Shown here: piece by piece, positions 25,285 through 32,514 of the stretch
How the letters are laid out: the number at the start of each line of letters is the position of its first letter
Position numbering within the stretch: position 1 is the stretch's first letter
Notes under the pieces: generated by a model
Seen by the model: only the letters and a program-made list of their open reading frames with translations
Told to the model about the DNA's origin: nothing
Database searches by the model: none
NCBI GenBank assembly: GCA_903919145.1
Contig: CAIXGW010000041.1
Coordinates: forward strand, 20,834-84,833
Source of the DNA: an uncultured Myxococcales bacterium
GTDB taxonomy: Bacteria > Myxococcota_A > UBA9042
Reading direction: 5' to 3'
Length of the DNA stretch: 64,000 nt
Translations under genes and position numbers: made by a program

Positions 25285-26158
25285 GCCCGTCTCCGTGGCC
25301 GGTGGCTTTGCGCGGCCCTGGGGACTTGCGCACCGCCAGGATCAGGCTGACGTCGTCGTCGGTGCGCTCGGCGACACGAGGCGAGGCCAAGAACGCCTGC
25401 AGGTGCACCAAGAGCTGCTGGGGCTGTGCGCGGCGCAATTCGGCCGACAATCCCTCAAAGAACGGCGAGAACGCCTGCTGGCGCGCCAGGTCAAGACCCA
25501 GCGGCAGCAGGCCATCGGTCAGCAGGGCCACAGCGCCGGCGCGGGCCATGGTCCGCTCGCTCCACTGCACCCGGTCGTCGCTCAAGAAGTGGGTGCTGTT
25601 GGCGTATTCGCCGCGGGCCGGCCACAGAGCGATCTGCCAAGCCCCTGGGCGAGCGCGCTGGGGCCACAGCGCCGCGGCCCCGTCGCCGACCTGCACGATC
25701 CAGGTCCAGCCGGGGCCGGCGACCAGGCAGGTCAGGGTCGTGGCCAGCTCGCGCACCGGCAGCTCTCTGGCTTGCGCTGCAGCCACCACCGCTTGCTTGG
25801 CTGCCTGCACCACGGCGGCGCCGTCCAGCCCGCGGTCGCGCCGCGCCGTGCGCTGGCTGCGGCTCTCCAGGGCTTCTCTGCACGCTGCTACAGCGGCGGC
25901 CACGGCGACCTGACTGCCCACCGCACCGGCGCTGGCGCTGCCGGCGCCATCGCCACAAGCGGCGATGAGCCAGACACTGCGGCCGTGGCGCCACTGTTCG
26001 ACGGCGACTGCGTCATCGCAGCCGCGGGTGCCCTTGCGGCTGCCCGCCACCGCGGCGGCCAGGGCAGCCCAGTGATCGGTGGCCAAGGCGCAGTCGCCTG
26101 CTACGGGTTGGGGGGCGGCGGCGCCCGCTCCGCCTGTTGCGGCTACACCTTGCGTCAT
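25271..26158 (-). CDS. PP2C-family serine/threonine phosphatase (YegK-like)
   Basis: Protein of 295 residues. The ATG at 26158 overlaps the upstream gene's stop as ATGA, which fixes the start and shows translational coupling. Metal-dependent phosphatase motifs are present: ACGDGAGSASAGAVGS (about 66-81), VQVGDGAAALW (about 153-163), ALLTDGLLPLGLD (about 210-222) and ERTDDDVSLILAV near 280. Domain order is that of E. coli YegK. It would oppose the neighbouring kinase. Confidence 0.82.
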   Translation of the reverse strand: MTQGVAATGGAGAAAPQPVAGDCALATDHWAALAAAVAGSRKGTRGCDDAVAVEQWRHGRSVWLIAACGDGAGSASAGAVGSQVAVAAAVAACREALESRSQRTARRDRGLDGAAVVQAAKQAVVAAAQARELPVRELATTLTCLVAGPGWTWIVQVGDGAAALWPQRARPGAWQIALWPARGEYANSTHFLSDDRVQWSERTMARAGAVALLTDGLLPLGLDLARQQAFSPFFEGLSAELRRAQPQQLLVHLQAFLASPRVAERTDDDVSLILAVRKSPGPRKATGHGDGHAAA

Positions 26159-26829
26159 CAGACCTTGGCCCAACCTTCTGGCCCAGAGGGGTTGGCCAGG
26201 GGCACTTCTTCGCTGGTGGCCGAATGCGAGACGGACTTGAGCGAGTTGGACAGCCACTGGAACATCTCGCGAAACATCAGGCCGCGCAGCTGCAGGGGCT
26301 GGCGCACGGCGATCTGCCGCAGCACTTCAAAGTTGGCCTCGCCGACGCCCACGGCAAACACCGCAGCCTGCTTAGAGTTCTCTACGTCTCTCACCAAGTG
26401 GATGGCGGCATGCCAGTCGTCGTTGGGCTCGCCGTCGGTGAGCATGAATACCCACGGACGGTAGTAGGAGACGCCGTTGCCGCGGTAGACCTGCTTGCGG
26501 GCCGTCAGCAGCTCCAGCGAAGTGGCAATGGCGCTGCCCATGGGCGTCAGCCCTTCGGCCTGCAGGCGCGGCGGCTCAAAGTGCTCAATTGTGGTGAAGT
26601 CGCAGGCCAGCTTGACGCTACCGCCAAAGGTGACCACCGCGACCTCCACCCGCTTGCGCGCCAGCGGATCGCCAAGTAATTCCTCGCGGAATTGCGCCAG
26701 GCCCTTCTGCAGCTCCTGCAGTCGCTGGCCGGCCATCGACGCCGAGCAGTCCAGCACCAGCACGCAGGGGCAGCGCGGCTCTGGATTGGCGGCGAATTCA
26801 ACGGCGCCAAAGGGTGTTGACTGGCTCAT
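26158..26829 (-). CDS. VWA-domain protein (YegL/TerY-like)
   Basis: Protein of 223 residues; the ATG at 26829 follows a full AGGAGG site. The single von Willebrand A domain has a complete MIDAS: D-C-S-A-S (27-31), Thr in GLTPMGS and Asp in MLTDGEPNDDW. The opening FAANPEPRCPCVLVLDCSASM is nearly the YegL/TerY opening. It heads the VWA-PP2C-kinase operon and presumably binds a metal-dependent protein ligand. Confidence 0.87.
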   Translation of the reverse strand: MSQSTPFGAVEFAANPEPRCPCVLVLDCSASMAGQRLQELQKGLAQFREELLGDPLARKRVEVAVVTFGGSVKLACDFTTIEHFEPPRLQAEGLTPMGSAIATSLELLTARKQVYRGNGVSYYRPWVFMLTDGEPNDDWHAAIHLVRDVENSKQAAVFAVGVGEANFEVLRQIAVRQPLQLRGLMFREMFQWLSNSLKSVSHSATSEEVPLANPSGPEGWAKV

Positions 26830-26986
26830 GAACCTCCTGAACAGCGGCCACCCCAGCGTGGCACGCCGCGCTACCGTAGCAGGGTCGGCCACAAAATCCA
26901 GCAAACCCCAGTGGCCATGGGGCAACGGCATGGCGCTTGACCGGCGATCGCCAGCGTGCAACGCTGCAAGCCGTGGAGGGAAGACG
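26830..26986. other. Divergent control region between triad and PhnD-like genes
   Basis: 157 bases separate the divergent VWA and PhnD-like starts. No clear paired -35/-10 boxes, hairpin or small gene was found. Confidence 0.5.
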
Positions 26987-28093
26987 ATGCACGCGCCAGG
27001 GTGGCCCGCGGCTTGCAGCACTTGCTGGTCCCAGCGGGCGCGCAGCGCGTTGGCCTGCTGGCTGGTGATGGTCGCTTCAGCGTGCGCAGAGCCTGTCGAA
27101 AACGGCTTTCTGGCACCGCGCCGCAGCTATCCCGATGAGCCACCTAGCGGCGCCGCCCTGCGGCTGGAGCGCTCTGAGTTGCCGCCGGGCAAGACCAAGC
27201 TGCGGCTGGGGATTACCCCATTTGAGTCCGACGAGCGCACCCGCGCCGACCTGGCGCCCTTGGCCAAGATGATCGGCGATATGCTCGGCGTACCTCTGGA
27301 GATCGAGCCGGCAGCGAGCTATGAGTCGCTGGTCCAAGCCATCAGCAAGGGCGAGACCGACATCGCTCTGCTGTCTCCGGTCTCCTACATCCGCGCCCGG
27401 ATTCAGCAACCCAGGCTGCAACTGGTGGCGCGGGTGATCTCGCAGGGCGTGGCCGAGTACGCCTCGTTTATCGTGGTGCGAGCCGAAGATCCGGCCCAGG
27501 GCTTGGCCGATCTGCAGGGCCGGCGCATGGCCTGGGTCGACCGCATTTCGGCCTCAGGGTTCATCTATCCGCTGGCCGCCTTCCGCCGCGTCGGCCTGAA
27601 TCCAGAGAAACTATTCAAAAGCCAGCGGTTCTACGGCACCCATGAGGCGGCGCTGCAAGCCGTCTTGAGCGGCGATGCCGATGCGTGCGCGGTGGCGTCC
27701 GGCACCTTCGAGCGGCTGGTCAGCACCCAGGGCTCTGACCACCAGCGCACGGCCCTGCGAATTTTGCACAAGAGCGGCCGAATTCCTTTTGACGCCCTTG
27801 TGGTTTCCGCTGACCTGTCAGCCGACAGCGCCCGGCGCATTGGCTGGGCTTTTCGCAACGTGTCTTCGCGCACGCCAGCAGGCAGAGAAGTGCTGGCCCG
27901 AACCTGGGGCTGGCGCGGCTGGGTACCCTCTGACGATGCTACGTACAACGGCGCGCGCGCGCTGATCAATGAGGCAGAGGCTCTGTCAGTCGCAGCGCTG
28001 CCTCCGGCGGCGCCCGCCGCTGAACCGGCGGTTCCAGGGCCTGCCGGCCTGGCCCCGCTAGCCCAGCCCAAGGCGGCCACCCGTGTTCACTAG
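26987..28093 (+). CDS. PhnD-like phosphate/phosphonate-type periplasmic binding lipoprotein
   Basis: Protein of 368 residues. The ATG at 26987 has GGAGGG 6 bases before it, and the short hydrophobic leader ends in the lipobox ASAC, so it is exported and lipidated. The body is PhnD-like: KTKLRLGITPFESDERTRADLAPLAKMIGD, then YESLVQAISKGETDIALLSPVSYIRA, and LQGRRMAWVDRISASGFIYP (about 175-194), the binding core of phosphonate-type solute-binding proteins. No ABC permease or ATPase gene is near. Instead the next gene, overlapping by 11 bases, is a diguanylate cyclase, so this protein may be a sensor for it rather than an importer. Confidence 0.78.
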   Translation: MHAPGWPAACSTCWSQRARSALACWLVMVASACAEPVENGFLAPRRSYPDEPPSGAALRLERSELPPGKTKLRLGITPFESDERTRADLAPLAKMIGDMLGVPLEIEPAASYESLVQAISKGETDIALLSPVSYIRARIQQPRLQLVARVISQGVAEYASFIVVRAEDPAQGLADLQGRRMAWVDRISASGFIYPLAAFRRVGLNPEKLFKSQRFYGTHEAALQAVLSGDADACAVASGTFERLVSTQGSDHQRTALRILHKSGRIPFDALVVSADLSADSARRIGWAFRNVSSRTPAGREVLARTWGWRGWVPSDDATYNGARALINEAEALSVAALPPAAPAAEPAVPGPAGLAPLAQPKAATRVH

Positions 28094-29495
28094 CCTGCTC
28101 AAGCCGCGGGGACGCAAGCTTGCGCGCCGGTTGGCGTTTTGGGTGGCGCTAGGCTGGCTGGTCATTATTGTGCCGGCGGGTTCCCTGGGGCTGGCCTCGG
28201 TCGCCCTCAACTACCGCGCCGAAGCAGTAGAGCGCGCCGCAGCAACGCTGTCTGCCCTGGCCAGTCCCACCGCCCTGACGCTGGCCGACTATGCGCTAGA
28301 ACGGCTAGACAACATCATGACCGACGCCATTTCCCCCGCTGAGTCGGAAGTGCGCCTGCTGGACGTCTCGGTGCTGGACGCCGAGGGCCGGGTCGTTGGC
28401 AGCTCTACAGACCAGCTCAAGCTGCCCGCGGTCGGCAGCCATCACCCAGCCCTGCTTGAGCGCTTTGCCATTCAAGCCATGGCCTCTCGCCAGCCGGTGT
28501 GGCAGCGCCTGCCTCTGACGGCCGACGAAGCGCCGCTGCTGGTGTCGATGCCGGTCGTGTCGGGGCTGCGCTGGGGCACCCTGATTGGCGTCTTTGATCT
28601 GCAGGCCCTAGAGCACCGCCTGCTGAGGTCGCTGGTGGTTCTGCTGTGCGCCACCTTGGGCATTGCCGTGTTGCTGGCGGGCGTCGTCTACGCGACCTTG
28701 ACCCGGCTGGCGGTGCGGCCGCTTGAGCACCTTTCGCGGGTCGCGGCGGCCGTGCAAGCGGGCCAGCGCGACGTGCGGCTGCTGTGGAAACGCGGCGACG
28801 AACTGGGGACTGTGGCCAGTAGTTTTGACCACATGGTCGACTCCCTAGAGGCCCATGCAGACGAGCTGGAGCGCAAAGTGGCCGAGCGTTCTGCCGAAGT
28901 CCAGGCCAAGAACCGCGACCTGCAGGCCATGAACCAGCGGTTGGAGCTGGCTGTCTCTGAGCTGGACCGGATCGCCCACCTGGACCCGCTGACGCAGGTG
29001 GCCAATCGCCGCTCGCTGGCCGGGACGCTGGAGCTGGTGGCCCGACGCCCAGACCGGCCGTGGACGGTGCTGATGTGCGATCTGGACCGTTTCAAGCGGA
29101 TCAACGACACCTTTGGCCACGGCGTCGGCGACCTGGTCCTGCGCGAGCTGGCCAATGTCCTTAAAGACGGGCTGCGCGGCGCCGACCAGCTGATTCGCTA
29201 TGGCGGCGAAGAGTTTGTGGCGCTGCTGCCCAATACCAGCGATCTCAGAGCTGTAGACGTGGCAGAGCGGCTGCGCCGCGCCGTCGCGGCCTGCGATTTC
29301 GAAGCGGCGTGTTCTGCGGCGGTGGGTCCATTGACCGTTAGCATTGGCGTGGCTTCGTCACCGGTGGATGCCCAGGATCCAGAAACCATCATGAAGCTTG
29401 CGGATCGCGCCATGTACGTCGCCAAGGCCGGCGGCCGCAATCGGGTGGTGCGCTGGAGCACCGACCTGGACGCCGTGCCCGCCGGCGACGCTTGA
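28083..29495 (+). CDS. Membrane diguanylate cyclase with periplasmic sensor, HAMP and GGDEF
   Basis: Protein of 470 residues from a GTG that overlaps the previous gene by 11 bases. Helix 1 at about 14-40, a periplasmic sensor region of about 145 residues, helix 2 at about 180-203, then HAMP and a coiled coil (DELERKVAERSAEVQAKNRDL). The GGDEF domain has LTQVANRRSL, LMCDLDRFKRINDTFGH and active site GGEEF near 374-378. The inhibitory site is intact: RGAD five residues before it. It makes c-di-GMP and is expected to be product-inhibited. Paired with the PhnD-like lipoprotein, it likely reads a periplasmic ligand. Confidence 0.88.
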   Translation: MFTSLLKPRGRKLARRLAFWVALGWLVIIVPAGSLGLASVALNYRAEAVERAAATLSALASPTALTLADYALERLDNIMTDAISPAESEVRLLDVSVLDAEGRVVGSSTDQLKLPAVGSHHPALLERFAIQAMASRQPVWQRLPLTADEAPLLVSMPVVSGLRWGTLIGVFDLQALEHRLLRSLVVLLCATLGIAVLLAGVVYATLTRLAVRPLEHLSRVAAAVQAGQRDVRLLWKRGDELGTVASSFDHMVDSLEAHADELERKVAERSAEVQAKNRDLQAMNQRLELAVSELDRIAHLDPLTQVANRRSLAGTLELVARRPDRPWTVLMCDLDRFKRINDTFGHGVGDLVLRELANVLKDGLRGADQLIRYGGEEFVALLPNTSDLRAVDVAERLRRAVAACDFEAACSAAVGPLTVSIGVASSPVDAQDPETIMKLADRAMYVAKAGGRNRVVRWSTDLDAVPAGDA

Positions 29496-29525
29496 CAGCG
29501 GTCCATCTCGGACTATTTTGGTCCG
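29492..29525 (+). promoter_or_regulatory. Candidate sodB promoter with inverted repeat over -10
   Basis: TTGACA at 29492-29497, 16-base spacer, TATTTT at 29514-29519. The perfect inverted repeat CGGAC (29509-29513) and GTCCG (29521-29525) brackets the -10 box, an obvious place for a repressor. The -35 box overlaps the stop of the upstream gene. Confidence 0.5.
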
Positions 29526-29547
29526 CCTAACCTCTTTGGAGTTCATC

Positions 29548-30132
29548 ATGGCCTTTACCCAACCCGCTCTGCCCTACGCCAAGAATGCCCTGGCGCCGTA
29601 CCTGACTGAAGAGCAGATTGAATTCCACTATGGCAAGCACCACGCCGCCTACTTCACCAACCTGAACAACCTGGTGGCCGGCAAGCCCGAAGAGCAGAAG
29701 TCGCTGGAAGAGCTGATCCTCACCGGCAGCGGCGGCGTGTTCAACAACGCCGCCCAGGCGTGGAACCACACGTTCTACTGGAACTGCATGGCTCCAGGCG
29801 CCGGCGGCGCCCCCTCGGGCGCGCTGGCTGCGGCGATCGACCGCGATTTTGGCAGCTTTGATGCATTCAAAGACGCGTTCAGCAAGGCGTCAGTTGGGGT
29901 GTTTGGCTCAGGTTGGTGCTGGCTGGCCAAGAACGCAGAGGGCAAGCTGGTCATCCACCCGTCACAGGGCCCCGCGGACCTGCCCATGAAGCACGGCCTG
30001 ACCGCCATCCTGACCGTCGATGTGTGGGAGCACGCCTACTACATCGACTACAAGAACCTGCGCGCCAAATTTGTCGAAGGGTTTTGGGGCGTGGTCAACT
30101 GGCAGTTCGCCTCCGCCAATTTTGGCGGCTGA
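29548..30132 (+). CDS. sodB: Iron superoxide dismutase
   Basis: Converts superoxide to oxygen and hydrogen peroxide. 194 residues, start at ATG 29548 with TTTGGAG upstream. Metal ligands lie in FHYGKHHAAY, AAQAWNHTFYWNCM and DVWEHAYYIDYKN. The Gln in FNNAAQ and the FGSGWCWL segment are those of the Fe-type enzyme. No signal peptide, so it is cytosolic. Confidence 0.94.
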   Translation: MAFTQPALPYAKNALAPYLTEEQIEFHYGKHHAAYFTNLNNLVAGKPEEQKSLEELILTGSGGVFNNAAQAWNHTFYWNCMAPGAGGAPSGALAAAIDRDFGSFDAFKDAFSKASVGVFGSGWCWLAKNAEGKLVIHPSQGPADLPMKHGLTAILTVDVWEHAYYIDYKNLRAKFVEGFWGVVNWQFASANFGG

Positions 30133-30209
30133 GCCAGCTCGCACCGATAGCGCGGCAGCCCCGCCTGGAAGTTGGTGCTTCCAGCGGGTGGCTGCTGCTT
30201 GAGTCTGCC

Positions 30210-31685
30210 TTGCGCTGCCTGCCGTCGCCGCGGGTGCTCCTGCTGGCAGCGCTGGCGGTGGCCGGCGTGGCTGCGCCGCCGTCCCAAGCCTGGGCCGCCG
30301 CTGCGGCTTGGGATCCGCCCAAAGACCCGACACAAGGACTCCAGGCTCGCGAGCAACAACCTGGCTTAGTCCGGGTCGAACTCTCCGCTCTTGGGGCTGG
30401 CCGCGGTGTCAGGGGTGGGGGTGGCGCCAAGTCGGCCAAGTCTGCTAAAAACCTCAAGAAAGTCACGACGCGCAAGGGCAGGGCCCCGCAGAGCCCGCCC
30501 GCGCCGCGCCACCCGCCCCTAGAGGTGCCTCAAGGGCGGCAGGGCGTGCTGGAGCCGATCTACGACCCCGGGGGCCGCGCGCTGCAGCCGTGGCACGCCG
30601 CCCTTGGCCGGGTGCTTCAGCAGAAAACCACTGCGCGCATCGCTTTTTACGGAGCGTCGCACACCGCGGCGGATCTGTGGACCGGCGAGCTGCGCCGGCG
30701 CCTGCAGATGCGCTATGGCGACGCTGGCCACGGGTTTGCCCTGCCTACCCGCTTCAACCCCGGCTATCGGCACCAGGATCTGGTGGTAGAGTCCTCCAAG
30801 GGCTGGCAGGTGCTGCGCCACCGCCGCGACGATGGGGCGGCGATCGGCAGCTTCGGTCTGGCGGGGATGGTCATGCTCTCGGCCGACCCCACGGAGTGGA
30901 CCGAGGTGCGCACCACCCAAGACAATCCGCAAGGCCGCAGTTTTGACCGCCTGCAGGTGTGGGTGGCGCCGCAGCCCGGCGGTGGCCACTGGTGGCTCGA
31001 CCTGGATGGCCAGCGCCACATCCTGGACGGCGGCCAGGCCGCGGCCAAGGTGCGCCAGTGGGACCTGCCCGATAGCGGTCACGTGCTGCGCCTGCAGCCG
31101 GCGGGCGATGGCCCGGTCGGGCTGTACGGGGTGGTCCTGGAGCGCTCCTCTGGCGGGGTAGTGATCGACCAGCTGGGTATTCCTGGCATGCGCGCAGAGG
31201 TCCATCTGCACTGGCAAGGGCAAGTTTGGGCTGAACAATTGGCCCGGCGCGCCCCTGATTTGGTGGTCCTGGCCTACGGAACCAATGACGTGGGCGACCC
31301 GCAGAGCGCTGCCGACTACGCCGCCGAGTGGCTGCGCGTGTTGCAGCGGGTGCGCGCCGCGGCGCCCCAGGCGGCTTGCGTCCTGGTTGGCCCCACCGAC
31401 CGGCTGGCCAAAGACGACAGAGGCCACTGGCAGCCGTTTGCGCGCACGCCAGAGGTGATTGCCGTGCAGCGCCGGGTGGCAGCCCAGATGGGCTGTGGCC
31501 ACTGGGATGCGGTGGCTGTGATGGGCGGGCAGGGCAGCATGGAGCGGTGGCGGCGCGCGGGTCTGGCCGCCCGCGATGGCGTCCACCTCAATCGCGCCGG
31601 CTATACCCGCCTTGCCGAGCTGTTCGACGCGGCCTTGCACGCCGGCCTCGCCAAGGTGGTCAGCGTACCTAGCAGATCACCCTGA
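30210..31685 (+). CDS. Exported SGNH/GDSL hydrolase-like protein
   Basis: Protein of about 491 residues. No ATG start is supported; a TTG at 30210 gives a signal peptide (LPSPRVLLLAALAVAG...SQAWA), and a GTG at 30234 is an alternative. A Lys/Ser-rich linker leads to the hydrolase: block I is FYGASHTAADLWTGELRRRLQ (near 146-166), where GDSH is GASH; block III is YGTNDV (about 355-360); block V is DGVHLNRAGY (about 454-463) with the Asp-x-x-His pair. Between them is a beta-rich insert. Esterase or O-acyl transfer on cell-wall polymers is the usual job. Frame open upstream into the sodB gene, so the start is uncertain. Confidence 0.6.
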   Translation: MRCLPSPRVLLLAALAVAGVAAPPSQAWAAAAAWDPPKDPTQGLQAREQQPGLVRVELSALGAGRGVRGGGGAKSAKSAKNLKKVTTRKGRAPQSPPAPRHPPLEVPQGRQGVLEPIYDPGGRALQPWHAALGRVLQQKTTARIAFYGASHTAADLWTGELRRRLQMRYGDAGHGFALPTRFNPGYRHQDLVVESSKGWQVLRHRRDDGAAIGSFGLAGMVMLSADPTEWTEVRTTQDNPQGRSFDRLQVWVAPQPGGGHWWLDLDGQRHILDGGQAAAKVRQWDLPDSGHVLRLQPAGDGPVGLYGVVLERSSGGVVIDQLGIPGMRAEVHLHWQGQVWAEQLARRAPDLVVLAYGTNDVGDPQSAADYAAEWLRVLQRVRAAAPQAACVLVGPTDRLAKDDRGHWQPFARTPEVIAVQRRVAAQMGCGHWDAVAVMGGQGSMERWRRAGLAARDGVHLNRAGYTRLAELFDAALHAGLAKVVSVPSRSP

Positions 31686-31862
31686 GAAAAATAGGCTGCC
31701 CTTGACGGAATACAGCAGGTGTGGGACGACATGAACTGAGCAGGGTGGGAACACCCTCCGGACGCAAGCATCTTGCCGCGACCGAGCAACAGTTTGAGAG
31801 CGCCAGCTGCGCTGGTGGTATCAGGGTTCCCGCCGCTGCGCCACCTCGATGGGGGTCGAAAG
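31686..31862. other. 177-base intergenic region with short tetraloop hairpin
   Basis: Contains AGGGTG-GGAA-CACCCT at 31742-31757, a six-pair stem with a GGAA loop, and a TTGACG box at 31702 with no good -10 partner. No gene. Confidence 0.35.
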
Positions 31863-32213
31863 ATGGAATTGTCCGTTGTTTTGAAGCTTTCGCCTGAAAA
31901 TCGCAAAGAAGAAGTCGAAGGCTTTGTGCGCAGGCACCTCGAAGCCAAGCTCAGCAAGATCGAAACCCGCTGGGGCAAGCCGCTGGCGGTCCGCCTGTCG
32001 GCAGAGGAGCAAACCAACGGTTTTGTCGCAACTCTCTCGCTGATGGGCGAGGGTGAGATCGTCGGCAAGCACTTCGGCGATAAACTTCCCAAGGCCGTCG
32101 ACGGCGCCATCGACAAGGTGACCCGCCAGTTTGAGGAATCCACCCAGAAGCGCGAGGGCAAGGAGCGGCAGCGCCGCCTGCCGGTCAACGGCAAGGTTCC
32201 AGCGGAGTTCTAG
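31863..32213 (+). CDS. HPF/RaiA-like ribosome hibernation protein (tentative)
   Basis: Protein of 116 residues starting at ATG 31863. The pattern MELSVVLKLSP..., a central charged helix, RLSAEEQTNGFVATLSLMGEGEIVGKHFGDKLPKAVDGAIDKVTRQ and a basic tail resembles the beta-alpha-beta S30AE fold of short HPF proteins, which dimerise or inactivate 70S ribosomes in stationary phase. Similarity is by pattern, not by a firm signature. A terminator hairpin lies about 130 bases downstream. Confidence 0.5.
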   Translation: MELSVVLKLSPENRKEEVEGFVRRHLEAKLSKIETRWGKPLAVRLSAEEQTNGFVATLSLMGEGEIVGKHFGDKLPKAVDGAIDKVTRQFEESTQKREGKERQRRLPVNGKVPAEF

Positions 32214-32259
32214 CTCTCCCGCCGGCCAGCGGGCCTGAAGGTTCGCAGGCCGCCGTGGG

Positions 32260-32339
32260 CACCCGCAGACATGGGTACCCAGAGACCGTGGTACCCAGAC
32301 ACAGTTGTACGCAGACACAGTTGTACGCAGACACAGTGG
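32260..32339 (+). repeat. Five 16-base tandem repeats
   Basis: Units start at 32260, 32276, 32292, 32308 and 32324; consensus TACSCAGACACAGTKG, the last three nearly identical. They end directly at the terminator stem at 32340. No function seen. Confidence 0.75.
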
Positions 32340-32384
32340 AGCGGGCGTCGGTTTGTCCTCAGACCGGCGCCCGCTGGCGTTTTG
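32340..32384 (+). terminator. Rho-independent-type terminator
   Basis: AGCGGGCGTCGGT (32340-32352) pairs with ACCGGCGCCCGCT (32363-32375), one U-G wobble, ten-base loop, then GGCGTTTT. It would end the transcript of the HPF-like gene. Confidence 0.65.
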
Positions 32385-32514
32385 GCCAAGCCGGGCTATA
32401 GCCGACCGGGCACTTCAGCCGCGATTCTAGGGCGATTGGCGCTGTGCGCGCTATTGGCGTACCATGGCGGTTCTGTGCGCGGTCCTGGCTCCGCGCACCC
32501 ACTGTGGAGGGGTT

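Noticed and set aside
32260..32339. 16-base repeats considered as CRISPR
   Set aside because: Contiguous, no spacers, no cas genes.
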